Positions 56,432 to 64,000 of a stretch of DNA of 64,000 nucleotides are shown one piece after another. The stretch's first letter is position 1; each line of letters begins with the position of its first letter. The stretch is taken from positions 1,959,523-2,023,522 of the forward strand of contig NZ_KZ454941.1 in NCBI RefSeq assembly GCF_002797375.1, read 5' to 3'. The stretch is from Bacillus sp. FJAT-42315. Its GTDB lineage: Bacteria > Bacillota > Bacilli > Bacillales > Domibacillaceae. Below the pieces are notes generated by a model. The model worked only from the letters and a program-made list of their open reading frames with translations. It ran no database searches and was not told where the DNA came from. Position numbers and translations under genes: made by a program.

Positions 56432-57246
56432 AATGTTTTCCCTCGATTCATGAGAAAGTTTGCAAGCAATAGCGGTGTGATCGTCCAAATAAGGCAGGAA
56501 ATCACAAACATGGCGACACCAACACTACCTTCTGCCCAAACGGTAAAATCATATACAGAAGGGCCAAAGATCGTGCCGCTTCCGAGAAATAAAACGGTAA
56601 ATACCCGAATGAGCTCGACTGGATTTAAAAAAACAGAAACAGTCAGGATCGGCAAAACCATGGTCGGCCCAGCGATCATCGTTGCTGCCATGATGATAAA
56701 TTCATAGAAAAGGACGAAAAACGCCCATAAAAATAGCCCGATTCCTAACGCTTGAAGCCTTCCTGCCGCTATAATTCCGGTGAATAACGCTAAAGATAAA
56801 AACATCAAAACTAATAGCACCGAAATCCCGAAGAAGACAAGTAGCAACGAAAAATCACTTCCAGATACTTGGAAAAACAACAAAGCTGATACGCCATAAC
56901 CGAGCACTAAAATAAAAATCAGTGATATCGCAAGCCCGATATACTTTCCAACAACGACAGCCATCGAAGACAGAGGATAAGTGAGCAGTAAACCTAAACG
57001 ACCGTCTTCTTTTTCACCAGCAATGAGTAAACTACCTACAAGTAGTGTTAGTAAAGGAAGTAAAAATAGCGAAAGATTCAATAGACTAGCTGTACTTCGG
57101 GTAAATCCATCAAATTCGCCGCTTGCTTGTCCAGTAAAGAAAATAATGATGCCGGCAAGCAATGTAAACAAGCCGGCAAACACAAGAAGCCATTTACTTC
57201 TGAAAGCTAACTTCATTTCATGACGAGCAATCGTCCAAGCTGTCAC
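56428..57246 (-). CDS. nosY: ABC permease NosY
   Basis: 272 aa, ABC-2 type permease with six membrane helices. It starts at GTG 57246, overlapping the nosL stop (GTGA), with GGGGTGG 6 bases upstream; a TTG five codons earlier is less well placed. The motif GEKEDGRLGLLLTYPLS is typical of this group. Confidence 0.85.
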   Translation of the reverse strand: MTAWTIARHEMKLAFRSKWLLVFAGLFTLLAGIIIFFTGQASGEFDGFTRSTASLLNLSLFLLPLLTLLVGSLLIAGEKEDGRLGLLLTYPLSSMAVVVGKYIGLAISLIFILVLGYGVSALLFFQVSGSDFSLLLVFFGISVLLVLMFLSLALFTGIIAAGRLQALGIGLFLWAFFVLFYEFIIMAATMIAGPTMVLPILTVSVFLNPVELIRVFTVLFLGSGTIFGPSVYDFTVWAEGSVGVAMFVISCLIWTITPLLLANFLMNRGKTL

Positions 57247-57701
57247 TGATGGCCACCCCAATCATGGGTCATGACTTCATCTAACGTCATCATTTCCCCT
57301 TTGCCTTCTTTTTTCATGTACTTTTCAGCGGAGGATTGGTCCGAAAAAGAGACGACACCGTAAGCCATTGGCGTCCAATAGTCTTTATTGTATACAAACG
57401 TCGCTTCATTCAATTTCACCCAATCACCACTTAGAGCGTCACGAACATACTTCTCGCCAATATCCTTTTCATCCTGCTCATGTAAATACTCGACCATGCA
57501 GCCGATATCATCAAATGTTTCGACAGAACCATCCTTTAAAATCACCTCTGTGGCATATTGAGGCTCAGTAATACTCATATTGCAAACGTCACATACATCA
57601 ATATCGGGATTAATTTCTACCGGTTCATACGTCTGTTCTTTTCCACAAGCGGCCAACAGCATTGCAGAAGCCGCCAGTCCAACAAATATACGTTTCATCA
57701 T
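57243..57701 (-). CDS. nosL: Copper-binding lipoprotein NosL
   Basis: 152 aa. Lipoprotein signal LLAAC, then CDVCNMSITEP (CxxC-Met metal site), FDDIGCMVEYL and a C-terminal His-ending tail. NosL binds copper(I) and passes it to nitrous-oxide reductase in other bacteria. The start at 57701 overlaps the nosD stop (ATGA) behind AAGGAG. Second gene of nosD-nosL-nosY-nosF. Confidence 0.88.
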   Translation of the reverse strand: MMKRIFVGLAASAMLLAACGKEQTYEPVEINPDIDVCDVCNMSITEPQYATEVILKDGSVETFDDIGCMVEYLHEQDEKDIGEKYVRDALSGDWVKLNEATFVYNKDYWTPMAYGVVSFSDQSSAEKYMKKEGKGEMMTLDEVMTHDWGGHQ

Positions 57702-58996
57702 ATTCTTCTCCTTTTCCTTGTCCATAAGTACAGCACCGTTCCTAGAGGAATCAGCACCATGAATGCATACGATCCATCGAATGGTTTCACCTGTTTGACT
57801 AATGGGAAGCGATCCGTATTGCCATCATCACTTTGGAGCGAAAACATTTTTTCGACCGATTGCCAAACCGTCATCGCCGGACTTTCAAAGTAAAATTGCA
57901 AATGCGGATACTGATGAAGAAGGGAGCTATAACTAGAGCCACCATTATAAGCAATTTCTCCGATGCTATCTCCATTCAAATCATAAGAATGATAATCATC
58001 CCAATAGTTACCGATCTTCCCATCATCGAGAGGAAAGGAGGTACCTGTCAGCTTCGTTTGAATAATATTTCCTTCTAAACGATTCTCACTTATTTGGACG
58101 TCGCTATTTTTTCCCTCTGTGATTAGACCGATATAATTACCGGCGACGAGATTATTCTTTATCAAAATCTTGTTTGAAGATTGAAGCGATAAGCCATTAT
58201 GATTATAAAGCAATTCATTATTTTCAAGCCGAACATCTTCCGTTTCATAAATTAACACGCCGAATCCTCGGTAGTTCAACTGCTTTTCAAAAGTGTTCTC
58301 TTCAATGTCAATTCCTTTCGAATTCATCGCCATAATCCCATTAATATTGCCAAAAAAATGATTATCTTTTACCGAATTATTAGTAGAAAACATAAAATGA
58401 GTCGCATATCTTGCTTCACTAATTGTGTTATCGTTCATCTCATTATTAGACGACTCATCTAAATAAATACCATCTTGCACGTTGGTCATCTCATTTTCAA
58501 TTAGACGGTTATTTTTCGTAGCTAATAAATGAATGCCATTTCCACGAGCAGAAAAATGCCCTGGGTAACTAGAAAAATGATTACGTGAGATCGTATGAGA
58601 GCCGCCACCGCGAACTAAGATGCCATAGTGAACGTTCGTAAATGTACTTCCACTGATCGTGGCTGTTTTCGCTTTATCTAATAGAATACCTGCTTGTTGC
58701 GCTCCTTTTCCCGAATGTTGAATGGTCACACCACGGATTGTGACGTCATCTGCTTGAATCGTGACGACGTTATCACTTTTCCCACCGTCAATGACCGTTC
58801 CTTTTTCGCCTGTGATCGTCAGCGGCTTATCAATAACGACAGGACCTTCATATAATCCACGTTCTAAGTGAATTTCCGAATTCGGTGGAGCTTGATCGAT
58901 TAACGGTTGAAGATCGGTTGTTGTGTCCGCTTTCACCATACTAGAGCTAAAAGGGAAGAGGAGTAACCAACTAGTCAGTGCCACCACTTTTTTCAT
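57698..58996 (-). CDS. nosD: NosD: secreted beta-helix protein
   Basis: 432 aa. A signal peptide (1-23) is followed by repeated right-handed parallel beta-helix coils (for example GIYLDESSNNEMNDNTI, NNGLSLQSSNKILIKNN patterns), as in NosD/CASH proteins. A C-terminal membrane helix and KRRR anchor it to the membrane. NosD works with NosF and NosY in copper-site maturation of NosZ. First gene of the cluster; nosZ is not in this window. Confidence 0.88.
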   Translation of the reverse strand: MKKVVALTSWLLLFPFSSSMVKADTTTDLQPLIDQAPPNSEIHLERGLYEGPVVIDKPLTITGEKGTVIDGGKSDNVVTIQADDVTIRGVTIQHSGKGAQQAGILLDKAKTATISGSTFTNVHYGILVRGGGSHTISRNHFSSYPGHFSARGNGIHLLATKNNRLIENEMTNVQDGIYLDESSNNEMNDNTISEARYATHFMFSTNNSVKDNHFFGNINGIMAMNSKGIDIEENTFEKQLNYRGFGVLIYETEDVRLENNELLYNHNGLSLQSSNKILIKNNLVAGNYIGLITEGKNSDVQISENRLEGNIIQTKLTGTSFPLDDGKIGNYWDDYHSYDLNGDSIGEIAYNGGSSYSSLLHQYPHLQFYFESPAMTVWQSVEKMFSLQSDDGNTDRFPLVKQVKPFDGSYAFMVLIPLGTVLYLWTRKRRRI

Positions 58997-59131
58997 CGGG
59001 CCACATCCTTTCCTTCTTTTTTTACTACATAATTGTGAAAAATTAAAGAAGTATGAGCGAAACTTCTATGAAATCTGTTTTTTTGTGGCAAATCGACTAT
59101 AATGGATGAAATAGAGAAGAAGGAGGTTGAC

Positions 59132-60352
59132 ATGATGTCAGTGGCAGCAAAACAATCGTCTGTCGGTCAAGCGACCACCTACAGCATATTATTTGCGATT
59201 AGTGGCGGGCATTTCATTAATGACTCCATTCAATCGGTAGTGCCGGCAATGTTTCCAATTTTAGAGAAGTCTCTTGCGCTTTCTTATGCACAGCTTGGTT
59301 GGATTGCTTTTGTTCTGAATATTACGTCTTCATTAATGCAGCCCGTGTTTGGCGCCGTCGCCGATCGGAAGCCACAGCCGTTCTTATTGCCAATCGGCAT
59401 GGGGCTTTCGATGCTCGGGATCATCGGCTTTGGCTTGTCACCTAATTTTTATACACTGCTATTCGCCGTTTTATTTATCGGGCTTGGTTCAGCTGTTTTT
59501 CATCCAGAAGGCTCACGCGTCGCTTTTATGGCCGCTGGACAAAAAAGAGGACTCGCTCAATCGATCTATCAAATGGGAGGAAATGGAGGGCAATCACTTG
59601 CTCCGATTTTCACAGCCTTTATCTTTGTTCCATTAGGTCAAAAAGGAGCATTGTTGTTTGCGGTGGTCACTGCCGTTGGTATTCTTTTGCTTTATCGAGT
59701 CTCTACCTGGTATAAACACCAATTACAAATAAACGAACGAGCCAGGAAAAATAAGCGTGCAGCAATCAAGAAAAAACTACATAAAAGCGTCAAATGGGCC
59801 ATGGTTCTATTAATCTTTTTTGTCTTTGCACGCTCATGGTACGCAGCTGCGATTACAAATTTCTATCAGTTTTATTTAATTGAAGATTACGGACTATCAA
59901 TTAAAGAAGCGCAGCTATACTTATTTGTGTACATGGCTGCTGGTGTCGCTGGTACATTCCTAGGCGGACCACTAGCCGATCGCTTCGGTCGTAAAAACCT
60001 GCTCGTCTTTTCGATGCTCGGAGCGGCTCCATTAGCCGCTGTCTTACCTTATGTTCCACTCGCTTTCGTCTTGCCGCTATTCTTTCTAATTGGATTTATC
60101 TTACTTTCTAGCTTTAGCGTTTCCGTTGTATACGCTCAAGAATTACTGCCTGAAAAAGTGGGGACGGTATCTGGCTTAATCGTCGGGCTTGCCTTCGGAA
60201 TGGGGGCCATTGGCTCTGTATTCTTTGGTGTTTTAGCGGATCACTATAGCTTAAAGTTTATGATGATTCTTGCTAGTCTATTGCCGCTGTTAGGCGTGAG
60301 TGCATTAGCGTTGCCAGGGGATCAGAAGGTGAGAAAACTAAATAGAGGATAG
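59132..60352 (+). CDS. Major facilitator exporter, Fsr/YfnC type
   Basis: 406 aa with 12 membrane helices. SGGHFINDSIQSVVPAMFPIL and the motif-A-like GAVADRKPQPFLLP are typical of fosmidomycin-resistance (Fsr) proteins and B. subtilis YfnC. The start at 59132 has AGGAGG 5 bases upstream (the adjacent ATG is also possible); the ATG at 59102 overlaps a TATAAT at 59098-59103. The natural substrate is unknown. Confidence 0.82.
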   Translation: MMSVAAKQSSVGQATTYSILFAISGGHFINDSIQSVVPAMFPILEKSLALSYAQLGWIAFVLNITSSLMQPVFGAVADRKPQPFLLPIGMGLSMLGIIGFGLSPNFYTLLFAVLFIGLGSAVFHPEGSRVAFMAAGQKRGLAQSIYQMGGNGGQSLAPIFTAFIFVPLGQKGALLFAVVTAVGILLLYRVSTWYKHQLQINERARKNKRAAIKKKLHKSVKWAMVLLIFFVFARSWYAAAITNFYQFYLIEDYGLSIKEAQLYLFVYMAAGVAGTFLGGPLADRFGRKNLLVFSMLGAAPLAAVLPYVPLAFVLPLFFLIGFILLSSFSVSVVYAQELLPEKVGTVSGLIVGLAFGMGAIGSVFFGVLADHYSLKFMMILASLLPLLGVSALALPGDQKVRKLNRG

Positions 60353-60372
60353 GTAAAAAAATCGGATATATA

Positions 60373-60493
60373 GGGTGTTTCAATAGAAAAAGTCCAATTT
60401 CTAATAAGCACCCAAATGAAAACCCCAGAATGTTGCTAAATCAACATTCTGGGGTTTTAAGTTCTGCACTTTTCGAGCTGAATCATCCCTTTT
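60373..60493 (-). repeat. MITE-like repeat, copy B (inverted)
   Basis: Read on the minus strand, this stretch follows copy A (54311-54442) closely: an AAAAGGGAtGATTCAGCTC start, a central hairpin with CCCCAGAATGTTG, then a TTGGGTG/GACTTTTT end. The inner hairpin (60421-60435 with 60442-60456) can end the exporter transcript. One terminal repeat is degraded. Confidence 0.6.
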
Positions 60494-60621
60494 ATTTTCT
60501 TCTTAACAACTTCTTAACTTCTCCCACTCTTAAAGGTGCAAGCCGGATAGGCTACACTAAGTTAGACAACTCTTATAAGGGGTAGTACACTAAAAGGACT
60601 AACCTTAAGGAGCGGGTCAAA

Positions 60622-60903
60622 ATGAGAAGAGAACGTCGAACGTTTACAGCCGAATTTAAACGGCAAATGGTGAAGCTCTATGAAAACGGAAAATCGCGAG
60701 CGGATATTGCGAGAGAATATGAGATTACGCCTTCTTCATTAGATCGTTGGATTAAAAATCACCAGGAAACAGGATCTTTCAAGGCAGAAGACAATCGTAC
60801 GACAGAAGAAACAGAATTGCTTGAACTACGTAAAGAAGTGCAACGCCTACGAATGGAAAATGATATTTTAAAGCAAGCCGCGCTGATCATGGGACGAAAA
60901 TAG
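60622..60903 (+). CDS. IS3-family transposase OrfA
   Basis: 93 aa. A helix-turn-helix of the IS3/IS150 type (FKRQMVKLYENGKSRADIAREYEITPSSLDRWI) is followed by a leucine-zipper-like helix (LLELRKEVQRLRMENDILKQAAL). Complete, but without a full OrfB it cannot move the element on its own. Confidence 0.88.
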   Translation: MRRERRTFTAEFKRQMVKLYENGKSRADIAREYEITPSSLDRWIKNHQETGSFKAEDNRTTEETELLELRKEVQRLRMENDILKQAALIMGRK

Positions 60904-60905
60904 AT

Positions 60906-61151
60906 GTGATTCGCAACAACGCTCACAAATATTCGGTATCAGCCATGTGTGACGTCCTACAAATTCCAAGAAGTACTTACTACTATCACCTTCACAAGCG
61001 TGAAGATGACGAAAAACAAGCGGAGGAAGCAGACTTACAAGAGCGTATTTATACGATTTTTAAGCAAAGCCGCAATAACTATGGGACACGTAAAAGTTAC
61101 AAAGGGCTTGATAATCTCTCCGCATCCTATAAATATTATAATATTCACTAA
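60906..61151 (+). pseudogene. Truncated IS3-family transposase OrfB
   Basis: Residues up to about SRNNYGTRK are the normal N-terminal part of OrfB (HKYSVSAMCDVLQIPRSTYYYHL). The rest to the stop is unrelated, and the DDE catalytic domain is missing. The break is near 61096. Confidence 0.85.
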
Positions 61152-61256
61152 AGAACTGATTTCTTATTTGAAAGGAATCGTTTGTTATTTTAATTAGTAT
61201 TAGGTTATTTAGAAAAGGATGCTTAGAGTTATCCATTCCTTCTGATATTGGAAGTA

Positions 61257-62366
61257 TTATTTGACTAGTTTCCAAAAGTTTGGCCCATAGTTATTGTTCT
61301 TAATAAAAATTTCTAGTTCGTTAAAAGGCAAGGTTTCTCCTACTTTTAATTTATAGATTTTATTATTTATAGGGGAACCGAAAGAAATATCTAATTGTTT
61401 GTCATTAAGATTAAATAGTATAGAATGAACAGTTCCGAAATTTTCTTCAAAATTGTGTACTGTTACACCCTTAGGGTATTCCTTTAACATTAATTGTTGT
61501 AATTCATTCTTTGTAATAAAATTATTACTTTCTAAGTTGTCTTTCAAAAAATTATAACGTATTTCAGATTGTTCTAATTTTCCGCTTTCTAACTTAATTA
61601 TTTCTGGCATTACAGCATGATTGGTTGCAATAAAAAATCCAGATTTTTTATCGCCTCTTTCTACAACCTTTTTTCCATCATAAGTTTCTATTAAAGCTGC
61701 GTTACCATCGGCATCTGCCAGAAGCAAATTCATATTTGTTCCAATAGGCATATCCTCTAAATAAGAAATTCCTTCCTCAACGTCTTTACAATTTTCAAGT
61801 AAAGCTCTAACTATTACCATAAACTGTAATCCTTTTATGATAGGCTTTTTCATTCCTAGATGTTTTCCAACTGGCATACCGCAAGAGGCAAAAGCTACAC
61901 AGAACCCCTTTTCATTTAAGCCTTCACTTCGACCAAAATAAGAAACGGAGAATCCGGTATGACTGTATTTACCCTTTACTTTTGTTGTACAGAGTCTCAT
62001 ATCAGATATTACTGGTGACAAATCGTAATTTCTAAGGACATAAGTTTTACTATCATTTGTTTTAGACGGTAAAACAGCACCCAAACTACATCCACCTGGT
62101 TGTAGCAAAGCTTCATCAAAGAAATTAAGATAACTAGGCTTTACGTTTAGTGAATCTGCAAACCCTTGTAATTCTTCGATTAAACCAGGACAATACTGGT
62201 TCATTAATTTTTCCATATCCCTAAATTTCGCTTCATCTATTGGTTCGGATAATAAAACTACATTCATTGCATTAGGAATCTTTTTTATTTCTTCTCCTTG
62301 CCTTCTACCAATCTCGTGGTTGTTGCCTTCAAGAAAAGAAAAATAAGCTTGAATTGAATCTTTCAT
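61257..62366 (-). CDS. C45-type acyltransferase/hydrolase
   Basis: 369 aa, N-terminal-nucleophile family related to acyl-CoA:6-aminopenicillanate acyltransferase. The catalytic Cys93 is in QPGGCSLGAVLPSKT, and the later LRNYDLSP and ATNHAVMPE are family motifs. Such enzymes mature by self-cleavage before the Cys; the natural substrate, an amide, is unknown. The start at 62366 has GGAGAG upstream; a TTG seven codons earlier overlaps that site. The gene is AT-rich compared with the core genes and lies between an IS3 remnant and a decayed paralogue, so it was probably gained by transfer. Confidence 0.75.
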   Translation of the reverse strand: MKDSIQAYFSFLEGNNHEIGRRQGEEIKKIPNAMNVVLLSEPIDEAKFRDMEKLMNQYCPGLIEELQGFADSLNVKPSYLNFFDEALLQPGGCSLGAVLPSKTNDSKTYVLRNYDLSPVISDMRLCTTKVKGKYSHTGFSVSYFGRSEGLNEKGFCVAFASCGMPVGKHLGMKKPIIKGLQFMVIVRALLENCKDVEEGISYLEDMPIGTNMNLLLADADGNAALIETYDGKKVVERGDKKSGFFIATNHAVMPEIIKLESGKLEQSEIRYNFLKDNLESNNFITKNELQQLMLKEYPKGVTVHNFEENFGTVHSILFNLNDKQLDISFGSPINNKIYKLKVGETLPFNELEIFIKNNNYGPNFWKLVK

Positions 62367-62395
62367 ATTTGTCTCTCTCCAGTCCAATTTATTGA

Positions 62396-62625
62396 TTAAT
62401 ATCTTGGTAATACATAAGGTGTTCCTATTGAAACGGCATTTATCAACCGTCCTTGTATTTCTTTAACAATAGAAGGATCAAATTCAGTAAGAATAGGTTT
62501 GCATAACTCTCCAAATTTCAATTTTCCTCTGTTGTTTTTGGAAGTCGAAACCCATTTTTATAAAGGATTTCTGCATAATGCTTTCCTACCTAATAAACAT
62601 TTCCTTTTAATCTCGGATGATACAT
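62396..62625 (-). pseudogene. Decayed N-terminal remnant of a second C45-type gene
   Basis: From ATG 62625 (behind GGAGGG) the reading gives MYHPRLKGNVY and a stop. In the next frame it continues with VGKHYAEILYKNGFRLPK, and in a third with EKLKFGELCKPILTEFDPSIVKEIQG up to a stop at 62396. This composite matches the typical N-terminus of C45-family proteins. At least two frameshifts and loss of the rest mark it as a pseudogene. It directly precedes the intact C45 gene on the same strand. Confidence 0.65.
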
Positions 62626-62718
62626 AGTAATTCCCTCCGTTTAGATTTTTGTATATATATAGAATAAACCCTCCAGTTAGTGGAGAGTTTATCCTGTTTC
62701 GATATAAATAACTGTTAC

Positions 62719-63570
62719 TTAACTATAGTTTTTGATAACTGGAATACATATTTTCGTAATAAATTCTGATGGATGTCTGTTTAAATCTGGTCGTATGTCT
62801 CTTAAATTAATATTAGAAGGAACAATACCTTTTTCATAAATCTCTATCGCTTTTCCGCTCTGAATTAGATTCTGTTCTAGTATCCAATTTTTCAATATTT
62901 CATATCCTACATCCAACTCTGAATAGGGACCTTTAACAGTCAGACATGCGTATATCCCTTTGTCTAAAATCCTACAATTGTCTATTTTATTCGTATCTTT
63001 TACTGGAAGAAGAAGTTCTACGTCTGCCTCCTTTTGATTCAAATCTCTATCATGAAAGATAGCCATTAGTTTTCCATTTATCACAAGATTAAAAGCATAA
63101 ACTCGATCAAATAATTTTTTAACCAACTTATCTATAAATTTTATCTTTATTTTCTCACGAACAGAATAAACTGTTAGTCCCTCTCGATTTTCAATATAAC
63201 AGCTAGATATAACCGGTCCAGGAATTATAGATGCTTTCTTTTCTATTTGTATTTTTAACCGATTCATCTCTTCTATTTGTTTGGAGATTTGTTCTTTTTG
63301 ATCCTCAAGCTCATATATTTTATGCTCTAATATGCTTTTCCATTGTACTTGATCAGGGTTTTCAATAAATTCCTTAATCGTAGTTAAGGAAAGTTGACAG
63401 TTTTTTAGAAGCGTAATTTTTTTCATGATTTGAATTTTTTCGTAGTCATAATATCGATAGTTTGTTACAGGATCTATGTAAGAAGGTTTTAGTAATCCAA
63501 TGTCGCTATAGTAGCGTAATGTTTTAACAGGAATATTACATATTTCGGAAAATTTACCTATAGAGTACAT
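62719..63570 (-). CDS. MerR-family regulator with GyrI-like effector domain
   Basis: 283 aa. An N-terminal MerR winged helix (MYSIGKFSEICNIPVKTLRYYSDIGLLKPSY) is followed by a coiled coil (about 75-120) and a C-terminal effector-binding domain (about 130-275, GyrI/BmrR-like). BmrR-type proteins bind drugs and activate exporters or enzymes nearby. Here the likely target is the divergent or downstream C45 region; this is inference. RBS AAGGGAG. Confidence 0.82.
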   Translation of the reverse strand: MYSIGKFSEICNIPVKTLRYYSDIGLLKPSYIDPVTNYRYYDYEKIQIMKKITLLKNCQLSLTTIKEFIENPDQVQWKSILEHKIYELEDQKEQISKQIEEMNRLKIQIEKKASIIPGPVISSCYIENREGLTVYSVREKIKIKFIDKLVKKLFDRVYAFNLVINGKLMAIFHDRDLNQKEADVELLLPVKDTNKIDNCRILDKGIYACLTVKGPYSELDVGYEILKNWILEQNLIQSGKAIEIYEKGIVPSNINLRDIRPDLNRHPSEFITKICIPVIKNYS

Positions 63571-63701
63571 TATATTCTCCCTTTACGATTATAAAATATT
63601 TATTATAAATCAGGATCTAAATATCTCTTTTATAGTTTTATTAGTAGTTTGACGTAATTCAATGGCATGGGAGGCAAGAGCAATGGATGAAAAGAAACTA
63701 T

Positions 63702-63830
63702 TTAATACGGTTGGCGTACATTGTACAAACCTACGTTATATAGGTTTTTAGCATAGTGACATAGTTCTCTCAGTTGACTGAATTGCTCTTTTGAAAGACC
63801 TCGAATTTGGTTACTTTGAGTTAGGAACAT
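63702..63830 (-). pseudogene. tnpB: N-terminal stub of a second tnpB
   Basis: MFLTQSNQIRGLSKEQFSQLRELCHYAKNLYNVGLYNVRQ is the start of an IS1341-type TnpB different from the one at 19187. The frame stops after 42 residues and the rest of the gene is missing on the downstream side. The ATG at 63830 has a run of ten G as ribosome site. Confidence 0.8.
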
Positions 63831-64000
63831 AGTTCCCCCCCCCTTTGTTATATATTCATTATATAGAAATAAATAGAAATTAACAATTTGTTTAGTGGAG
63901 TTTTTAGTCAATTGAGATAGCGAAAGCCATCCCTTGACTGACCTCTCTGTCATCCCACCTCTGAAGAGGATACTATCGCACCGTAGTGGGTTTTCTCGTT
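63831..64000 (-). mobile_element. Left end of the truncated tnpB element
   Basis: A hairpin-forming, GC-richer segment near the window end (ACCCACTACGGTGCGATAG..., with a GGTGGG partner) precedes the tnpB stub on the minus strand and resembles the left end of IS605-group elements. It runs to the window edge and may extend beyond it. Confidence 0.5.

Larger units (their letters stand above)
60600..61151 (+). mobile_element. IS3-family remnant
   Basis: An intact orfA and a truncated orfB with the order and overlap of IS3 elements. After about base 61096 the homology ends and AT-rich unrelated sequence begins, so the element lost most of orfB, including its catalytic core. Confidence 0.8.

Noticed and set aside
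63836..63846. Run of ten or more C as a possible phase-variation tract
   Set aside because: It precedes a truncated tnpB stub and serves at best as its ribosome site; no intact gene would be switched. Read error is also possible.
1..64000. CRISPR arrays, tRNA and rRNA genes
   Set aside because: No regularly spaced repeats and no tRNA or rRNA-like segments were noticed on reading; a tRNA scan was not possible here.

Overview
The window looks like a chromosomal segment of a low-GC Gram-positive spore former of the family Bacillaceae. The reasons are strong AAGGAGG-type ribosome binding sites with frequent GTG and TTG starts, T-box and purine riboswitch leaders, and homologues of Bacillus proteins: Sda, Rok, YojN/YojO, XpaC/YaaN, SpoVAD, YrzI and a protein close to the B. 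subtilis replication terminator protein Rtp. The genus cannot be fixed from the sequence alone. The pairing of odhAB with yojNO, and the Rtp-like gene, suggest a position in the terminus half of the chromosome (inference).

Layout: 0.3-1 kb holds the start of an AbgT-type transporter and a small unknown gene. 1.1-4.4 kb is the threonine operon hom-thrC-thrB. 4.4-8.3 kb carries an alpha/beta hydrolase, the YhdT/PanF pantothenate symporter pair and an EAL-HDOD protein. 8.6-15.6 kb is a complete tryptophan operon, trpE-trpGD-trpC-trpF-trpB-trpA, behind two T-box riboswitches that both display a UGG specifier; trpG and trpD are fused in frame but an internal ribosome site remains. 15.6-20.7 kb has a WGR protein and a four-domain CoA-disulfide reductase/rhodanese/TusA/DsrE protein with a paired operator-like motif. 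A solitary tnpB element sits directly behind that gene, in front of what was probably its terminator.

21-31 kb carries odhA-odhB, a short sda gene, the NAD(P)HX repair gene nnrD with a suspicious 3' extension, a short conserved gene, a Rok-like regulator and the MoxR/VWA pair yojN-yojO. 31-46 kb carries brnQ, xpaC-yaaN, a soluble globin-type chemoreceptor with a CZB tail, a second YidC insertase, a GNAT protein, bioB with a BirA-like operator, an acyl-CoA ligase, a CaiB-type CoA transferase, lrgAB, a KtrB/KtrD potassium channel subunit and an aminotransferase.

46-51 kb is the most unusual part. DUF1657, SpoVAD, DUF1657 and a YetF-DUF1657 protein form a short spore cluster that lacks SpoVAC, SpoVAE and the YhcN lipoprotein of the known mobile spoVA cluster. 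Two identical 25-bp repeats bracket spoVAD-DUF1657-yetF, and the second lies just upstream of the Rtp-like gene. A PH-domain gene and an adenosine deaminase under an adenine-type (U74) riboswitch follow. 51-60 kb has a YtrA-type regulator with its ABC transporter, yrzI, a metal-binding NosL-like lipoprotein, a nosD-nosL-nosY-nosF cluster without nosZ, and an Fsr/YfnC-type exporter.

From 60.5 kb on the DNA becomes visibly more AT-rich and looks accessory: an IS3 remnant, a C45-type acyltransferase/hydrolase next to a decayed paralogue, a MerR/GyrI-type regulator and the N-terminal stub of a second tnpB. A MITE-like repeat of about 120-130 bp occurs twice, in opposite orientation, around the nos/exporter block. 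No tRNA, rRNA or CRISPR array was seen.
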